From assembly GCF_001700325.1 (NCBI RefSeq), contig NZ_MATO01000035.1, positions 1 to 64,000 of the forward strand: DNA of 64,000 nt, given 5' to 3'. Each line of letters begins with the position of its first letter. Position 1 is the stretch's first letter. The notes below the pieces were generated by a model. It saw only the letters and a program-made list of their open reading frames with translations. It was not told the DNA's origin and did no database searches. Positions 35,991-46,287 of this stretch are shown piece by piece. Source of the stretch: Caryophanon latum (lineage in GTDB: Bacteria > Bacillota > Bacilli > Bacillales_A > Planococcaceae). The translations under genes were made by a program, and so were the position numbers.

Positions 35991-36770
35991 ATGACGGTAA
36001 CAACATTTGCACAAGCGTTACAGCAGGCGTATGAGACGAAGCGAGCGATTGCCCCATTAACCGCAACGAACCCAAATTTGAGCGTGGACGAGGCGTATGC
36101 GATTCAGCTAGAGCAAATTCATGCTCGCGTCGCACAAGGTGACAAAATTGTTGGGAAAAAAATTGGGTTGACGAGCAAGGTAATGCAAAACATGTTTAAC
36201 GTTACAGAACCTGATTATGGACATATTTTACAATCGATGGTGAAGGCGGACGGTGAAGAGCTATCGTTAAAGCCGCTGCTTCAGCCGAAAATTGAATTTG
36301 AAATTGCGTTCGTGTTAAAAGAGGACGTGCAAGGACCTGGCGTTACAGCAGAGCAAATTATACGTGCAACGAAGTATGTCGTGCCAGCATTTGAAGTTAT
36401 TGATAGCCGCATTGAAAATTGGCAAATTCGATTTGAAGATACAGTAGCAGATAATGGATCATCTTCTTATGCGATTATTGGTGGTATGCCAACGAAACTT
36501 CAAGATGTCGATTTATCAACAGTCGGTATGAATATTAGTCGCAATGGGCAATACATTGATCATGCGACAGGTGCAGCAGTAATGGGAAATCCAATTGCGG
36601 CAGTTGTTTGGCTAGCGAATGCACTCGGTCAATATAACATTGCGCTAAAAGCAGGAGAATTTATATTATCAGGCGCATTAACAGCAGCACTTCCGATTCA
36701 AGCGGGTGAAACGTATCGCGCAGATTTTGCTCATTTAGGTTCTATTCAAGTGACATTTAAGGAGGAGTAG
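35991..36770 (+). CDS. dmpE: 2-keto-4-pentenoate hydratase (DmpE/MhpD type)
   Basis: This 259-residue enzyme of the hydratase/decarboxylase family adds water to 2-hydroxypenta-2,4-dienoate to give 4-hydroxy-2-oxovalerate. Visible family segments are [22 protein letters not shown], the metal-binding [10 protein letters not shown] and [10 protein letters not shown], and the ending [17 protein letters not shown]. It shares this fold with the decarboxylase gene at 38688. I assign hydratase because it lies immediately before the acetaldehyde dehydrogenase and aldolase. AGGAGG lies before the start. Confidence 0.85.
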   Translation: MTVTTFAQALQQAYETKRAIAPLTATNPNLSVDEAYAIQLEQIHARVAQGDKIVGKKIGLTSKVMQNMFNVTEPDYGHILQSMVKADGEELSLKPLLQPKIEFEIAFVLKEDVQGPGVTAEQIIRATKYVVPAFEVIDSRIENWQIRFEDTVADNGSSSYAIIGGMPTKLQDVDLSTVGMNISRNGQYIDHATGAAVMGNPIAAVVWLANALGQYNIALKAGEFILSGALTAALPIQAGETYRADFAHLGSIQVTFKEE

Positions 36771-36775
36771 CGTAC

Positions 36776-37651
36776 ATGAAAAAGCTAAAGGCAGCGATTT
36801 TAGGGTCCGGCAACATTGGGACGGATTTAATGTATAAGCTAGAGCGTAGTAGCTATGTAGAAATGTCCGTTATGGTTGGCATTGATCCACAATCAGAAGG
36901 TCTTCTTCGAGCAAAGGAGCGTGGCTATCAGGCGCTTCATACAGGAATTGACGGTCTTGTTGCAGTGCCGGAAGCGTTTGATATCGTATTTGATGCGACG
37001 ACAGCCTATGCACATATTGAACATGCGCGTAAAATCGAGGCGCTAAACAAACGAATGATTGATTTAACGCCAGCAGCAATTGGTCCGTTCGTTGTGCCAG
37101 CAGCGAATTTGACGCAACATTTACAACAGACGAATGTCAACATGGTGACGTGCGGTGGACAAGCGACGATTCCAATTGTATATGCAATTAATGAAGTAGT
37201 GCCGCTCGATTATGCGGAAATTGTTGCAACGGTATCGAGTGCTTCGGCAGGACCAGGCACACGCGCAAACATCGACGAATTTACACGTACAACCGCGCTT
37301 GCGATTGAGCAAGTCGGCGGGGCGAAAAAAGGAAAAGCGATTATTATTTTAAATCCAGCAGAACCGCCGATTATGATGCGTGACACGATTCATGTACTGA
37401 CAAGTGAGGAAGGGCACGATGTGGAAATTGTTGAAGCTATACATAACATCGTAAAAGTAGTACAGCAATACGTACCAGGTTATCGTTTAAAAGGAATGCC
37501 GATTGTGGAAGGGAAAAAAGTGACGATTACATTAGAAGTCGAAGGAGCAGGTGACTTCTTTCCATCATACTCAGGCAATTTAGATATTATGACTGCGGCG
37601 GCAGCAAAAGTGGCGGATGAACTTGCGAAAATGGCTGTCACAGCACAATAA
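36776..37651 (+). CDS. dmpF: Acetaldehyde dehydrogenase (acylating)
   Basis: This 291-residue NAD-dependent enzyme converts acetaldehyde and CoA to acetyl-CoA. It has the nucleotide-binding [14 protein letters not shown] near residue 10, the catalytic cysteine in [14 protein letters not shown] (about residue 125) and the [19 protein letters not shown] loop. In DmpFG it forms a channelling complex with the aldolase encoded 12 bases downstream, so the toxic aldehyde is not released. The order hydratase-dehydrogenase-aldolase is that of Pseudomonas dmpEFG. Confidence 0.95.
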   Translation: MKKLKAAILGSGNIGTDLMYKLERSSYVEMSVMVGIDPQSEGLLRAKERGYQALHTGIDGLVAVPEAFDIVFDATTAYAHIEHARKIEALNKRMIDLTPAAIGPFVVPAANLTQHLQQTNVNMVTCGGQATIPIVYAINEVVPLDYAEIVATVSSASAGPGTRANIDEFTRTTALAIEQVGGAKKGKAIIILNPAEPPIMMRDTIHVLTSEEGHDVEIVEAIHNIVKVVQQYVPGYRLKGMPIVEGKKVTITLEVEGAGDFFPSYSGNLDIMTAAAAKVADELAKMAVTAQ

Positions 37652-37663
37652 GGAGGCAAAGGA

Positions 37664-38674
37664 ATGACAAGATCAATTCAATTGCTAGATGTAACATTAC
37701 GCGATGGCAGTCATACGATGCGTCATGCATATACAGAACAGCAAGTACGAGACGTTGCGCGCGGTCTTGGGCAGGCAAATGTACCGTACTTTGAAGTATC
37801 ACATGGAGACGGATTAGGCGGCTCGTCATTACAATATGGATTTTCCGCTACAGACGAATTACAGCTAATTGCCGCAGCGAAAGAGGAAGCGCCAAACAGC
37901 AAAATTGCAGCGCTCATTTTGCCAGGCATTGGAACGAAGGATGATTTGAAGGCGGCTGTTGATGCAGGCATCCAAATGGCGCGTGTTGCAACGCATATAA
38001 CTGAAGCGGACGTATCAAAGCAACATATTCAGCTTAGTCGAGAACTAGGGTTAGAGACGGTCGGCTTTTTAATGATGGCGCATATGGCTCCAACGACGAA
38101 GCTCATTGAAGAAGCAAAAAAAATGGAAAGCTACGGTGCTGAAATTATTTATGTGACGGACTCTGCTGGTGCGTTGTTGCCGCATGAAGTGAGTGAAAAA
38201 GTACGTGCATTACGTGACCATGTTGGGACGAAAATTGGTTTTCATGCGCACAACAATTTAGCGTTATCGATGGCCAACACGTTAGCAGCAGTAGAAGCAG
38301 GTGCGACGTTCGTCGATGGAAGCTTACGTAGTTTAGGTGCGGGAAGTGGCAACACACAAACGGAAGTGATGGCGGCAGTATTCGAGCGCATGCAGATCGA
38401 AACAGGCATTCATTTAGATCCATTAATAGATGTTGCAAATGATGTGGTGGCGAAGTTTATGCCACGCTCGCAAGAAATTGATGGTGCTAGTTTAATTCTT
38501 GGATATGCAGGTGTCTATTCAAGTTTCCTACTATTTGCGCAAGAAGCAGCGAAGCAATACGGAGTAAATGAACGTGAAATTTTAATGGAAATAGGCAACA
38601 TGCAAGCGGTTGGTGGGCAGGAAGATTTAATTTTTGAAGTGGCGCAACGTCTTGCACAAGGCGTCGCACGATAA
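37664..38674 (+). CDS. dmpG: 4-hydroxy-2-oxovalerate aldolase
   Basis: This 336-residue HMGL-like TIM-barrel enzyme cleaves 4-hydroxy-2-oxovalerate to pyruvate and acetaldehyde with a divalent metal. The metal and catalytic motifs LLDVTLRDGSHTMRH and GFHAHNNLALS are intact, and the C-terminal helical domain (from about 270) that contacts the dehydrogenase is present. AAGGAGG lies just before the start. It is the partner of the preceding gene. Confidence 0.96.
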   Translation: MTRSIQLLDVTLRDGSHTMRHAYTEQQVRDVARGLGQANVPYFEVSHGDGLGGSSLQYGFSATDELQLIAAAKEEAPNSKIAALILPGIGTKDDLKAAVDAGIQMARVATHITEADVSKQHIQLSRELGLETVGFLMMAHMAPTTKLIEEAKKMESYGAEIIYVTDSAGALLPHEVSEKVRALRDHVGTKIGFHAHNNLALSMANTLAAVEAGATFVDGSLRSLGAGSGNTQTEVMAAVFERMQIETGIHLDPLIDVANDVVAKFMPRSQEIDGASLILGYAGVYSSFLLFAQEAAKQYGVNEREILMEIGNMQAVGGQEDLIFEVAQRLAQGVAR

Positions 38675-38687
38675 GGAGGAGTTATAC

Positions 38688-39491
38688 ATGGTACTAGCAA
38701 CGAATGTAAAAGAAGAAATTACGAATATTTTATTTGAAGCGGAAAAGGAACGTCGTGAAATTAAAAAGTTCGTCGACGATTATCCAGAGCTGACAATCGA
38801 TGTGGCATATGACATTCAAGAAGCGTTAATTGCAAAAAAGATGGCAGCAGAGCAAACGCGTATTTCAGGTTGGAAACTTGGGCTAACGAGCAAGGCGAAG
38901 CAGCAAATGATGGGTGTGCATGAGCCATCATACGGCGTATTGCTTGAAAATATGGCGTTAACACCGAGCGAGCCGATTTCAATGAAGCCGTTTATTCATG
39001 CGAAAATCGAGCCAGAAATTGCGTTTGTGTTAAAGGAAGATTTAACAGGGCCAGTTGTGACTGTAGCGGATGTGATTGCGGCGACAGATTACGTGACAGC
39101 AGCGATGGAAATTATCGATAGCCGTTATTTGAATTTTAATTTCACATTGCCTGATGTCATTGCGGACAATTCATCATCGTCACGTTACGTATTAAGCACA
39201 GAGCGTCATGTAATAGAAGAAATTGATTTAGAGCTAATGGGCTGTGTATTCAAAAAAGATGATGACGTGCTTGCGACGACAACTGCAGCTTCTGTCATGG
39301 GCAATCCAGCGCGTGCAGTAGCGTGGATGGCTAATAAATTGCTCGCTCGCGGTCAAAAAGTACAAGCAGGTGACGTCGTATTAAGCGGTGCGCTAACAGG
39401 TGCAGAAACAATTGTAGCAGGCAGTACGTATAGTGTATCTTTTGATGGGTTAACAGGCTTTACCGTATCGTTTATAGAGGAAAAGGAGTGA
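38688..39491 (+). CDS. dmpH: 4-oxalocrotonate decarboxylase (DmpH type)
   Basis: This 267-residue member of the same family as the hydratase at 35991 has [37 protein letters not shown] and EIIDSRYLNFNF. In meta pathways it decarboxylates 2-oxo-3-hexenedioate and forms a complex with the hydratase. The assignment rests on the N-terminal type (KKFVDDYPELTIDVAYDIQ) and the neighbouring tautomerase. ATG 38688 follows AAGGAGGAG; the frame extends into the aldolase gene but is not coding there. Confidence 0.85.
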   Translation: MVLATNVKEEITNILFEAEKERREIKKFVDDYPELTIDVAYDIQEALIAKKMAAEQTRISGWKLGLTSKAKQQMMGVHEPSYGVLLENMALTPSEPISMKPFIHAKIEPEIAFVLKEDLTGPVVTVADVIAATDYVTAAMEIIDSRYLNFNFTLPDVIADNSSSSRYVLSTERHVIEEIDLELMGCVFKKDDDVLATTTAASVMGNPARAVAWMANKLLARGQKVQAGDVVLSGALTGAETIVAGSTYSVSFDGLTGFTVSFIEEKE

Positions 39492-39498
39492 ACAAAGA

Positions 39499-39699
39499 AT
39501 GCCATTTATTCACGTAACATTAATTGAAGGGCGAACGCCAGAGAAAAAAGAACAGCTCATTGCTGCATTAACACAAACGGTACACGAAGTCATTGATGCG
39601 CCGATCGAGAGCGTGCGTGTTTGTTTGCAAGAAGTACCAGCCGCTCATTGGGGAATTGCAGGACAATCTGTTAAAAAGCGAAAAGCGAATCAAAAATAA
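39499..39699 (+). CDS. dmpI: 4-oxalocrotonate tautomerase
   Basis: This 66-residue enzyme converts 2-hydroxymuconate to 2-oxo-3-hexenedioate. After Met removal the catalytic Pro1 is N-terminal, and the substrate-binding arginines Arg11 (EGRTP) and Arg39 (ESVRV) are in their canonical positions. Family members are usually about 62 residues; here a short basic tail is added. It lies eight bases after the decarboxylase, with which it acts in sequence. Confidence 0.93.
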   Translation: MPFIHVTLIEGRTPEKKEQLIAALTQTVHEVIDAPIESVRVCLQEVPAAHWGIAGQSVKKRKANQK

Positions 39700-39714
39700 A
39701 AGGGGGAACTACAT

Positions 39715-41187
39715 ATGCCGACTGCAACATCTGTAAAAGAAGTTAAATTATTCATTAATGGAGAGTACGTTGAATCGTCACGCAATGAAACGTTTGAAGT
39801 GAAAAATCCGGCGACACAAGAAACGATTGCGCGTGTACATGAGGCGACGTTTGAAGATGTAGATCGTGCAGCACGAGCAGCACGTGAAGCATTTGAGCAT
39901 GGTCCATGGCGCACGATGCCGTTATCTGAGCGCTGCAATAAAATCCGTCGCATGGCAGACATTATTTTAGAACGTAAAGAAGAGCTTGCCCGTTTAGAGG
40001 CGTTAGATGTTGGAAAACCGTATACAGCTGCATTACATCATGAAATTCCACGAGCTGCACATAACTTAAAGTTTTTCGCAGATTTCATGGAAAAGCAAGG
40101 TGGCGAAACGTATCCGATGGACGACAATTACATCAATTATACGCGCTATGAGCCAGTTGGTGTCGCTTCACTCATTACACCATGGAACTTGCCGTTTATG
40201 TTAACGACATGGAAGCTCGGTCCATGCTTAGCAACAGGGAATACGGCGATCATTAAACCTGCTGAGACAACACCATTGACGGTTTCTTTACTTGGAGAAA
40301 TTGCGAAAGAAGCTGGCATTCCAGACGGTGTGGTAAATGTCATTCATGGCTTCGGCGGTGGTTCAGCAGGAGAGTATATGACGACGCACCCAGAAGTGGA
40401 TTTAATTTCATTTACAGGAGAAACGTCAACGGGCAAAGCGATTTTAAAAAATGGAGCGGACACATTAAAAAAAGTGTCGTTTGAGCTCGGTGGTAAGGCA
40501 GCGAATATTATTTTTGATGATGCCGATTTAGACAAGGCGGTGCCAGAATCGATTAGGGCTGCATTTATGAACTCAGGGCAAGTATGTTTAGCAGGCTCAC
40601 GTATTTTAGTACAGCGTGGTATTTTTGATGAGTTTTTAACTCGCTTTAAAGAAGCAGCGGCACAATTGGTCGTAGGCGATCCACAACAGGAAGAAACGAA
40701 TATGGGTCCGCTCGTATCGCAGGAGCATTATGAAAAAGTAGCAAGTTACTTTGAAATTGCTACAATTGAAAACTCACAGCTCGTTCATGGTGGCAAACGT
40801 CCAGAGCTGCCAGCACATTTACGTACAGGCTATTATTTAGAACCGACGATTTATGTACAGGAAAATCCGTTAGCGCGCATTGCACAAGAGGAAATTTTCG
40901 GTCCGGTTGTTACGATTATTCCGTTTGATACAGATGAAGAAGCATTGCAAATTGCTAATAGTACAGACTATGGCTTAAATAGCATTATTTGGACTGAAAG
41001 TTTAAAACGAGCGCACAACATTGCACATAATGTACGAGCAGGCACAGTATGGGTGAATTGTTGGTTCGTGCGTGATTTACGCGCTCCGTTTGGCGGCTTT
41101 AAAAAATCGGGTGTCGGTCGTGAAGGCGGTCATCATAGTTTAGAGTTCTTTACCGAAGCGAAAAATATTTGTATCGCACTGAAATAA
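39715..41187 (+). CDS. dmpC: 2-hydroxymuconic semialdehyde dehydrogenase
   Basis: This 490-residue aldehyde dehydrogenase superfamily enzyme oxidises the ring-cleavage product to 2-hydroxymuconate with NAD. It has the nucleotide motif FTGETSTGKAI, the general base in FELGGKAAN, the catalytic cysteine in NSGQVCLAGSR and the EEIFGPVVTIIPF region. It is the last gene of the operon, following the tautomerase by 15 bases, and is followed by a terminator. No hydrolase of the DmpD/XylF type occurs, so only this oxidative branch exists here. Confidence 0.9.
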   Translation: MPTATSVKEVKLFINGEYVESSRNETFEVKNPATQETIARVHEATFEDVDRAARAAREAFEHGPWRTMPLSERCNKIRRMADIILERKEELARLEALDVGKPYTAALHHEIPRAAHNLKFFADFMEKQGGETYPMDDNYINYTRYEPVGVASLITPWNLPFMLTTWKLGPCLATGNTAIIKPAETTPLTVSLLGEIAKEAGIPDGVVNVIHGFGGGSAGEYMTTHPEVDLISFTGETSTGKAILKNGADTLKKVSFELGGKAANIIFDDADLDKAVPESIRAAFMNSGQVCLAGSRILVQRGIFDEFLTRFKEAAAQLVVGDPQQEETNMGPLVSQEHYEKVASYFEIATIENSQLVHGGKRPELPAHLRTGYYLEPTIYVQENPLARIAQEEIFGPVVTIIPFDTDEEALQIANSTDYGLNSIIWTESLKRAHNIAHNVRAGTVWVNCWFVRDLRAPFGGFKKSGVGREGGHHSLEFFTEAKNICIALK

Positions 41188-41269
41188 TGACAGGGTATTC
41201 TGAACTAAATATTTGATCGTTTCGACGCATGGCGACGTCGGTCACATATGGGCGACGATAAAAAGCAAA

Positions 41270-41315
41270 AAACCGTTAGCGGAAAAGTGAATCTTTCCGC
41301 TAACGGTTTATTTTG
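41270..41315. terminator. Terminator of the aromatic operon
   Basis: A 16-bp perfect stem (41270-41285 with 41294-41309) ends in ATTTTG. It lies between the convergent operon and yqfW and could serve both. Confidence 0.85.
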
Positions 41316-41333
41316 TTTCAGAGCCGTTATTAT

Positions 41334-41906
41334 TTAACGTAACTGAAAATGTGCATTGACCCAGCGCTGTGCTTCTTGCCAGTCTGCCACGCGAATGACG
41401 TTGCTTGGTACGTGCAGTCGATTGTATGGTGTATCAAACAAAATGACCGGAATATCGAGCTCCTCGGCAAGCATAACGGCATTGTCGTGCTTATCCTCAA
41501 AAAAAGCTTCGACTTGACGCTCTTTTGCGACAGCGAGCTTATCGTGCTTGCCGATGCAAATGATTTCGTGAAATGGCACGCCATGCTGCTTGAACCATTC
41601 GAATGTAAGCTCAGCGACGTTTTCACCACGAGCAGAAATGTAATGCAATGCTGCTTGTGGTGCCCATGATGTTAAAACGTCCTTTGCGCCAGCTGCAAGC
41701 TCCGACGCGCGGTACATGTCCGGCTCGTACTGCTTAAACCACGCATTGAACGCTTCTTTATCGACGTCAAACGCGCACGTAAAGTCGTATTCCGTAATAT
41801 CGTCGAGCGTTAAGTTGACGTTGTATTGTTTATTAATGTGCGGAATTAATGTTGATGGGCATGTTACAGTGCCGTCAATATCAATGCCAAAGCGCGTTTT
41901 ATGCAT
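41334..41906 (-). CDS. yqfW: YqfW-type 5'-nucleotidase-like HAD protein
   Basis: This 190-residue HAD-superfamily hydrolase of the 5'(3')-deoxyribonucleotidase type has the nucleophile motif [10 protein letters not shown] near residue 10, a helical cap region, YISARGE and a C-terminal acidic FFEDKHDN. The physiological substrate is unknown. The first eight bases overlap the end of ispG, so they are co-transcribed and translationally coupled. The yqfW-ispG neighbourhood belongs to the conserved chromosome backbone. Confidence 0.85.
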   Translation of the reverse strand: MHKTRFGIDIDGTVTCPSTLIPHINKQYNVNLTLDDITEYDFTCAFDVDKEAFNAWFKQYEPDMYRASELAAGAKDVLTSWAPQAALHYISARGENVAELTFEWFKQHGVPFHEIICIGKHDKLAVAKERQVEAFFEDKHDNAVMLAEELDIPVILFDTPYNRLHVPSNVIRVADWQEAQRWVNAHFQLR

Positions 41907-43002
41907 TCGCTTCAGCTGCGCGTTTTTCAGCCATTTCAGCTGCTAGTTTATCGATTTCTTTTTTCAGCTCTTCTACCATTGTTTCTTCAGGCACTTTGCG
42001 AACTGTTTTACCTTTCATAAATAACAGCCCTTCACCGCGAGCGCCCGCAATACCGATGTCTGCCTCACGCGCTTCTCCAGGACCGTTTACTGCACAGCCA
42101 AGTACCGCAACTTTAAGTGGAACGCTTAATTTTGAAATGTATTCTTCTACTTCGTTTGCGATTGAAATTAAGTCAATCTCGATACGACCGCACGTTGGAC
42201 AAGAAATAAGCGTTGCCATGTTTGATGCTAAGCCGAATGATTTTAGTAGCTCACGTGCAACTTTAATTTCTTCAACAGGGTCCGCTGATAACGAAATGCG
42301 CAGCGTATTACCGATGCCTTTTGAAAGAATCGCCCCAAGACCTGCTGCTGATTTTACCGTACCAGCAAACAGCGTACCTGATTCTGTAATGCCTAAATGA
42401 AGCGGATAGTCAAATGCTTTTGATGCTTTTTCGTACGCTTCAATTGCTAAGTTAACGTCAGATGCTTTCATTGACACGATAATGTCGTGGAAGTCTAAGT
42501 CCTCTAAAATTTTAATGTGGTGCAGTGCTGATTCGACCATACCGTCAGCTGTCGGGTAGCCGTATTTTTCTAAAATGTGGCGCTCTAATGATCCAGCGTT
42601 AACGCCGATACGAATTGGAATGCCTTTTGCTTTTGCGGCGTTTACAACCGCTTCTACTTTTTCACGACGCCCGATGTTACCTGGGTTAATGCGCACTTTG
42701 TCGATGCCGTTTTCAATCGCCTTTAACGCTAATTTATAGTCGAAGTGAATATCCGCAACAAGAGGGATATTAATTTGCTTTTTAATGTCTGCAATCGCAT
42801 TTGCAGCACGCTCATCTGGTACAGCAACACGTACGACTTGGCAGCCAGCTTCCTCTAAACGTTTAATTTCTGCTACTGTTGCTTCCACATCATGTGTTTT
42901 TGTTGTACACATACTTTGGATAATAACCTCATTATTGCCGCCAATTGTTAAGTTCCCAACACGAACAGGGCGTGTTTTTGTACGGTGAACGATTTCACTC
43001 AT
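41899..43002 (-). CDS. ispG: 4-hydroxy-3-methylbut-2-enyl diphosphate synthase (flavodoxin)
   Basis: This 367-residue iron-sulfur enzyme performs the penultimate step of the non-mevalonate isoprenoid pathway, feeding IspH. The TIM-barrel part starts at [10 protein letters not shown]. The [4Fe-4S] ligands are visible in SCPTCGRIE and the [10 protein letters not shown] motif. It is of the short, two-domain bacterial type. AAGGAGAG precedes the start at 43002. Confidence 0.96.
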   Translation of the reverse strand: MSEIVHRTKTRPVRVGNLTIGGNNEVIIQSMCTTKTHDVEATVAEIKRLEEAGCQVVRVAVPDERAANAIADIKKQINIPLVADIHFDYKLALKAIENGIDKVRINPGNIGRREKVEAVVNAAKAKGIPIRIGVNAGSLERHILEKYGYPTADGMVESALHHIKILEDLDFHDIIVSMKASDVNLAIEAYEKASKAFDYPLHLGITESGTLFAGTVKSAAGLGAILSKGIGNTLRISLSADPVEEIKVARELLKSFGLASNMATLISCPTCGRIEIDLISIANEVEEYISKLSVPLKVAVLGCAVNGPGEAREADIGIAGARGEGLLFMKGKTVRKVPEETMVEELKKEIDKLAAEMAEKRAAEANA

Positions 43003-43175
43003 TATAAAATTCTCTCCTTTTCAGGCTTGCATGTTTTGTATGTAGCCCATCACTAAAATTATTTTAGCAGTGTGTGCAAATGTGAGCAAGGAACTTTCAT
43101 TCAATTGCTCGGTTAAATGATATGCCATTGCCTATTTTCTCATGTTTAGACGTTGAAAGCGAAGAAAAAGATTCC

Positions 43176-43685
43176 TTATTTTGCAGTATTACGACGCGCA
43201 GGTGGGAAATGCATTGCCGCTCGCAAGCTATAACCGAGCGTGATGATAAAGGCGCCGATGTAAACGATGCTGCTGGCGTCTTGTATAAACGGTGCGATCG
43301 AATAGGCTATGTAATGAATCGTCATTGCCAAAGCAGTCGTGCGCCAAATTTGGCGATATTGAATGCGAAATGGGAACGGACGCATGATGAACATCGTCAC
43401 GGCAGATAATAGCGAAATGTGACTCATAATGAGCAGCGTGTTTGAAACGAATAAAAATAAAGCGGCAAACGGATATACAATCCACTGCATGCCCGAAGCA
43501 GTCATCATATCTTTAATTGACTGTAACGCATTATTTTCAGTAAATCCGAATGCGAAATGGGCAAATGATGCAGCGGTAATGATGGCAATCCAACTAAAAA
43601 TGTAGCGCATAACAACGCCGATTGATAATAGGCGATGACGCGCTAATGTTTTTGGTGATATTAAACTTTCTTGTAATAATCGCAT
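43176..43685 (-). CDS. Membrane protein, DUF1189/YqgB-like
   Basis: This 169-residue membrane protein has four to five helices. The start SLISPKTLARHRLLSIGVVM resembles DUF1189 proteins, and the position next to the yqgC homologue agrees with B. subtilis yqgB. Function is unknown. ATG 43685 follows AAAGGAGA. It is transcribed alone, divergent from the phosphate symporter gene. Confidence 0.65.
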   Translation of the reverse strand: MRLLQESLISPKTLARHRLLSIGVVMRYIFSWIAIITAASFAHFAFGFTENNALQSIKDMMTASGMQWIVYPFAALFLFVSNTLLIMSHISLLSAVTMFIMRPFPFRIQYRQIWRTTALAMTIHYIAYSIAPFIQDASSIVYIGAFIITLGYSLRAAMHFPPARRNTAK

Positions 43686-43865
43686 GAGAAAATCTCCTTT
43701 AAACGTCATTTATGTTCATCATACCATATGCGTATAAAACGCTGGCACTGTAGATGTCACGCGGGCTTTGTAAAGATTTTATGACATTGGTAAGGAATAA
43801 CTTTACAATTACTTTCACTTCGGCTATGTTCGAAAAAGAACAAAAGTGAACTGGAGATGGGGTAA

Positions 43866-45491
43866 ATGGAGATCGATTGGCAACAGTTACTGTTCCAGTT
43901 TCTCGGTGGGCTAGGACTTTTTTTATTTTCCATTCAATATATGGGCGAAGGTTTTCAAAAAATGGCGGGGACGCGGCTGCGTGATTGGCTCGATCGCTAT
44001 ACATCGACACCAATTCGAGGCGTACTTGTCGGCATGCTCATTACGATGCTCATACAGTCAAGCTCAGGAACGACCGTTTTAACAGTAGGACTTGTCAGTG
44101 CAAGACTCATGACACTGCGTCAAGCAATTCCGGTCATTATGGGGGCAAATATCGGTACGACGATTACCGCATTTATTATAGGCTTTCAGTTTGAGGAATA
44201 TAGCTATCCATTTTTAGCGCTCGGTGCGTTTTTATTATTTTTCTTTAAAAAGCGAAAGTTCGACAATATCGGGCGTATTTTATTTGGCTTCGGTGGTTTA
44301 TTTGCAGGCTTGCAGCTCATGAGCAGTAGCTTAATGCCGCTGCGCAATGCAGAGGCGTTTAACGACATTATGCTATCGATGGCACAACAGCCGCTACTTG
44401 GTGTCATTGCAGGTATGGCGTTAACGCTCATTATGCAAAGCTCGTCGGCAACGATTGCTATTTTGCAGAGCATGTACGCGAGCGGGCTTGTCGAGTTGTA
44501 TGCGGCAGTGCCGATTGTGTTCGGTGACAATATCGGCACGACGATTACAGCTATTTTAGCATCGCTTGGAGCAACGGTGTACGCAAAACGAGCGGCACTT
44601 GTTCATTTGTTATTTAACGTATTTGGTACGGTAATGTTTTTGCTTATTTTACCGTTATTTTTACAGTATATAACGTCAATTAGTGCGCTATTGTCGCTCG
44701 GGCCGGAAATGCAAATTGCGGTTGCGCACGGCACATTTAACATCGTTAACACAATCATTCAGTTGCCATTTATCGGCGTACTTCTCTGGACTGTAAAGAA
44801 ACTCTTGCCTGCGAGTAAAGATGCCATTCCTGAGGAGTCATTAGAGCTAGATGATACATTCATTACACAAGCACCATCGATTGCAATCGGTCAAGCGAAG
44901 GAGGAAGTGTTGCGCATGGGAAGTTACACGCAGCGAGGCTTAGAGGAAACGCGCGCCTTCTTCTTTACGAACGATGAGCGACATGAAATTGCAGTGCGTC
45001 AATATGAGGAGGCAATTAATCGCGTTGACGAGCAGACGACCGCGTACTTAATGCGCATTTCAAAGCATACGTTAACGGATGTCGATATTCGTCGCTACCA
45101 CGTCGTACTCGATCAAATGAAAGATTTTGAGCGCATTGCTGGTCATTTTAAAAGCTTGCTGGAACTCATTCATTATAAGGAGCAGGTGAACATCGTGCTG
45201 CCGGAAGAGGCGATGAATGATATTAAGACGATGTTTACGTTAACGATTGAAAACATTCAAATGGCAATTGAAATCGTCAATACGAACGACCGTCAACTAG
45301 CGGAAAAATTATTTAAGCAAGAACGTAAAATTGACGAATGGGAAAACCGCATTCGTCATCGCTATATTGGCGGACAAAATCATGATGCGATTACGCGTAC
45401 AGGCAGTGTGCTTTTAACGGATATCGCGAGCCACTTAGAGCGCATTAGTGACCGTACTGCGAGCATTGCAAACGCGATGCTTGATTTATGA
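43866..45491 (+). CDS. Na/Pi cotransporter family protein with PhoU-like domain
   Basis: This 541-residue protein has two inverted Na+/phosphate symporter repeats, each with the QSSS motif (LIQSSSGTTV about residue 59, LIMQSSSATI about 185) and GANIGTT/GDNIGTT. A cytoplasmic PhoU-like helical domain follows (about 335-541). Such proteins move phosphate with sodium. A high-affinity pst system is also in the window (50 kb), giving two phosphate routes. TGGAGAT precedes the start. Confidence 0.9.
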   Translation: MEIDWQQLLFQFLGGLGLFLFSIQYMGEGFQKMAGTRLRDWLDRYTSTPIRGVLVGMLITMLIQSSSGTTVLTVGLVSARLMTLRQAIPVIMGANIGTTITAFIIGFQFEEYSYPFLALGAFLLFFFKKRKFDNIGRILFGFGGLFAGLQLMSSSLMPLRNAEAFNDIMLSMAQQPLLGVIAGMALTLIMQSSSATIAILQSMYASGLVELYAAVPIVFGDNIGTTITAILASLGATVYAKRAALVHLLFNVFGTVMFLLILPLFLQYITSISALLSLGPEMQIAVAHGTFNIVNTIIQLPFIGVLLWTVKKLLPASKDAIPEESLELDDTFITQAPSIAIGQAKEEVLRMGSYTQRGLEETRAFFFTNDERHEIAVRQYEEAINRVDEQTTAYLMRISKHTLTDVDIRRYHVVLDQMKDFERIAGHFKSLLELIHYKEQVNIVLPEEAMNDIKTMFTLTIENIQMAIEIVNTNDRQLAEKLFKQERKIDEWENRIRHRYIGGQNHDAITRTGSVLLTDIASHLERISDRTASIANAMLDL

Positions 45492-45612
45492 AACCTTTTT
45501 TGTACTGTATACGTAAAGTAAGGAACGATCTGTATGGACGGACAAACGCATATTGTGTAAGCAGTTCGTCAACACAGTGAATAAATTATTACAGGTGAAA
45601 GAAGGAATCGTT

Positions 45613-46098
45613 ATGGCATCATCAGTTGTCGTTTGGTCGATTATTATCGCGCTATTTGTCATCGCGTTTATCGGGCTCATTTATCCGATTATTCCATCCG
45701 TGCTGTTTATTGTCGCAGGCTTCATCGTTTACGGCTTTGCGTATTCGTTTAGCGACTTGCCGTGGTGGTTTTGGGTCGGGCAGGCGCTGTTCGTCATTTT
45801 ATTGTTTAGTGCCGATGCGCTCTCAAACTATGTCGGTGTGAAAAAATTTGGTGGAAGCAAGGCGGCGATTTGGGGAAGTACGATCGGCTTATTAATTGGT
45901 CCGTTCGTCATTCCAGTTGCCGGCATTTTAATCGGACCGTTCGTCGGAGCGGTTGCAGCAGAGCTTATCGTTAATCGCACCGATGTTGAACAATCAATCA
46001 AAGTCGGTGTCGGCTCACTCGTCGGCTTTTTAACGTCCGTTGTCACAAAAGGCGTTATTCAAGCTGTGATGATTGTTGCGTTTATCCTCGTCATTTAA
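45613..46098 (+). CDS. yqgC: DUF456 membrane protein (YqgC)
   Basis: This 161-residue protein is almost entirely hydrophobic, with glycine-rich helices ([21 protein letters not shown] and the repeated [19 protein letters not shown]) typical of DUF456. Function is unknown. ATG 45613 follows GAAGGAA; the frame runs 60 bases further upstream without a ribosome site. It precedes sodA as in B. subtilis. The terminator stem overlaps its last codons. Confidence 0.82.
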   Translation: MASSVVVWSIIIALFVIAFIGLIYPIIPSVLFIVAGFIVYGFAYSFSDLPWWFWVGQALFVILLFSADALSNYVGVKKFGGSKAAIWGSTIGLLIGPFVIPVAGILIGPFVGAVAAELIVNRTDVEQSIKVGVGSLVGFLTSVVTKGVIQAVMIVAFILVI

Positions 46099-46115
46099 CG
46101 GCGAGGATTTTTTTT
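46084..46115 (+). terminator. Terminator overlapping the end of yqgC
   Basis: A 7-bp stem (ATCCTCG with CGAGGAT) begins inside the last codons of yqgC and is followed by a T run. Confidence 0.7.
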
Positions 46116-46287
46116 GGAAACATGTTTTAAGTTGCAATATATCGGGAAGTAATAAAAGTGCAGTCATATCAGGCATTCGGGCAAAAGACTGAAATGAAAA
46201 AAAGTAAGGTTTTTTCGTTGAATGGTGTGACTATTTTTGTTAATCTAGTTATGCAAACACATCTAATCCACTAGGAGGAATATTATT

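Noticed and set aside
46218-46246. TTGAAT-N17-TAATCT as the sodA promoter
   Set aside because: The -10 matches the consensus at only three positions; too weak to list.
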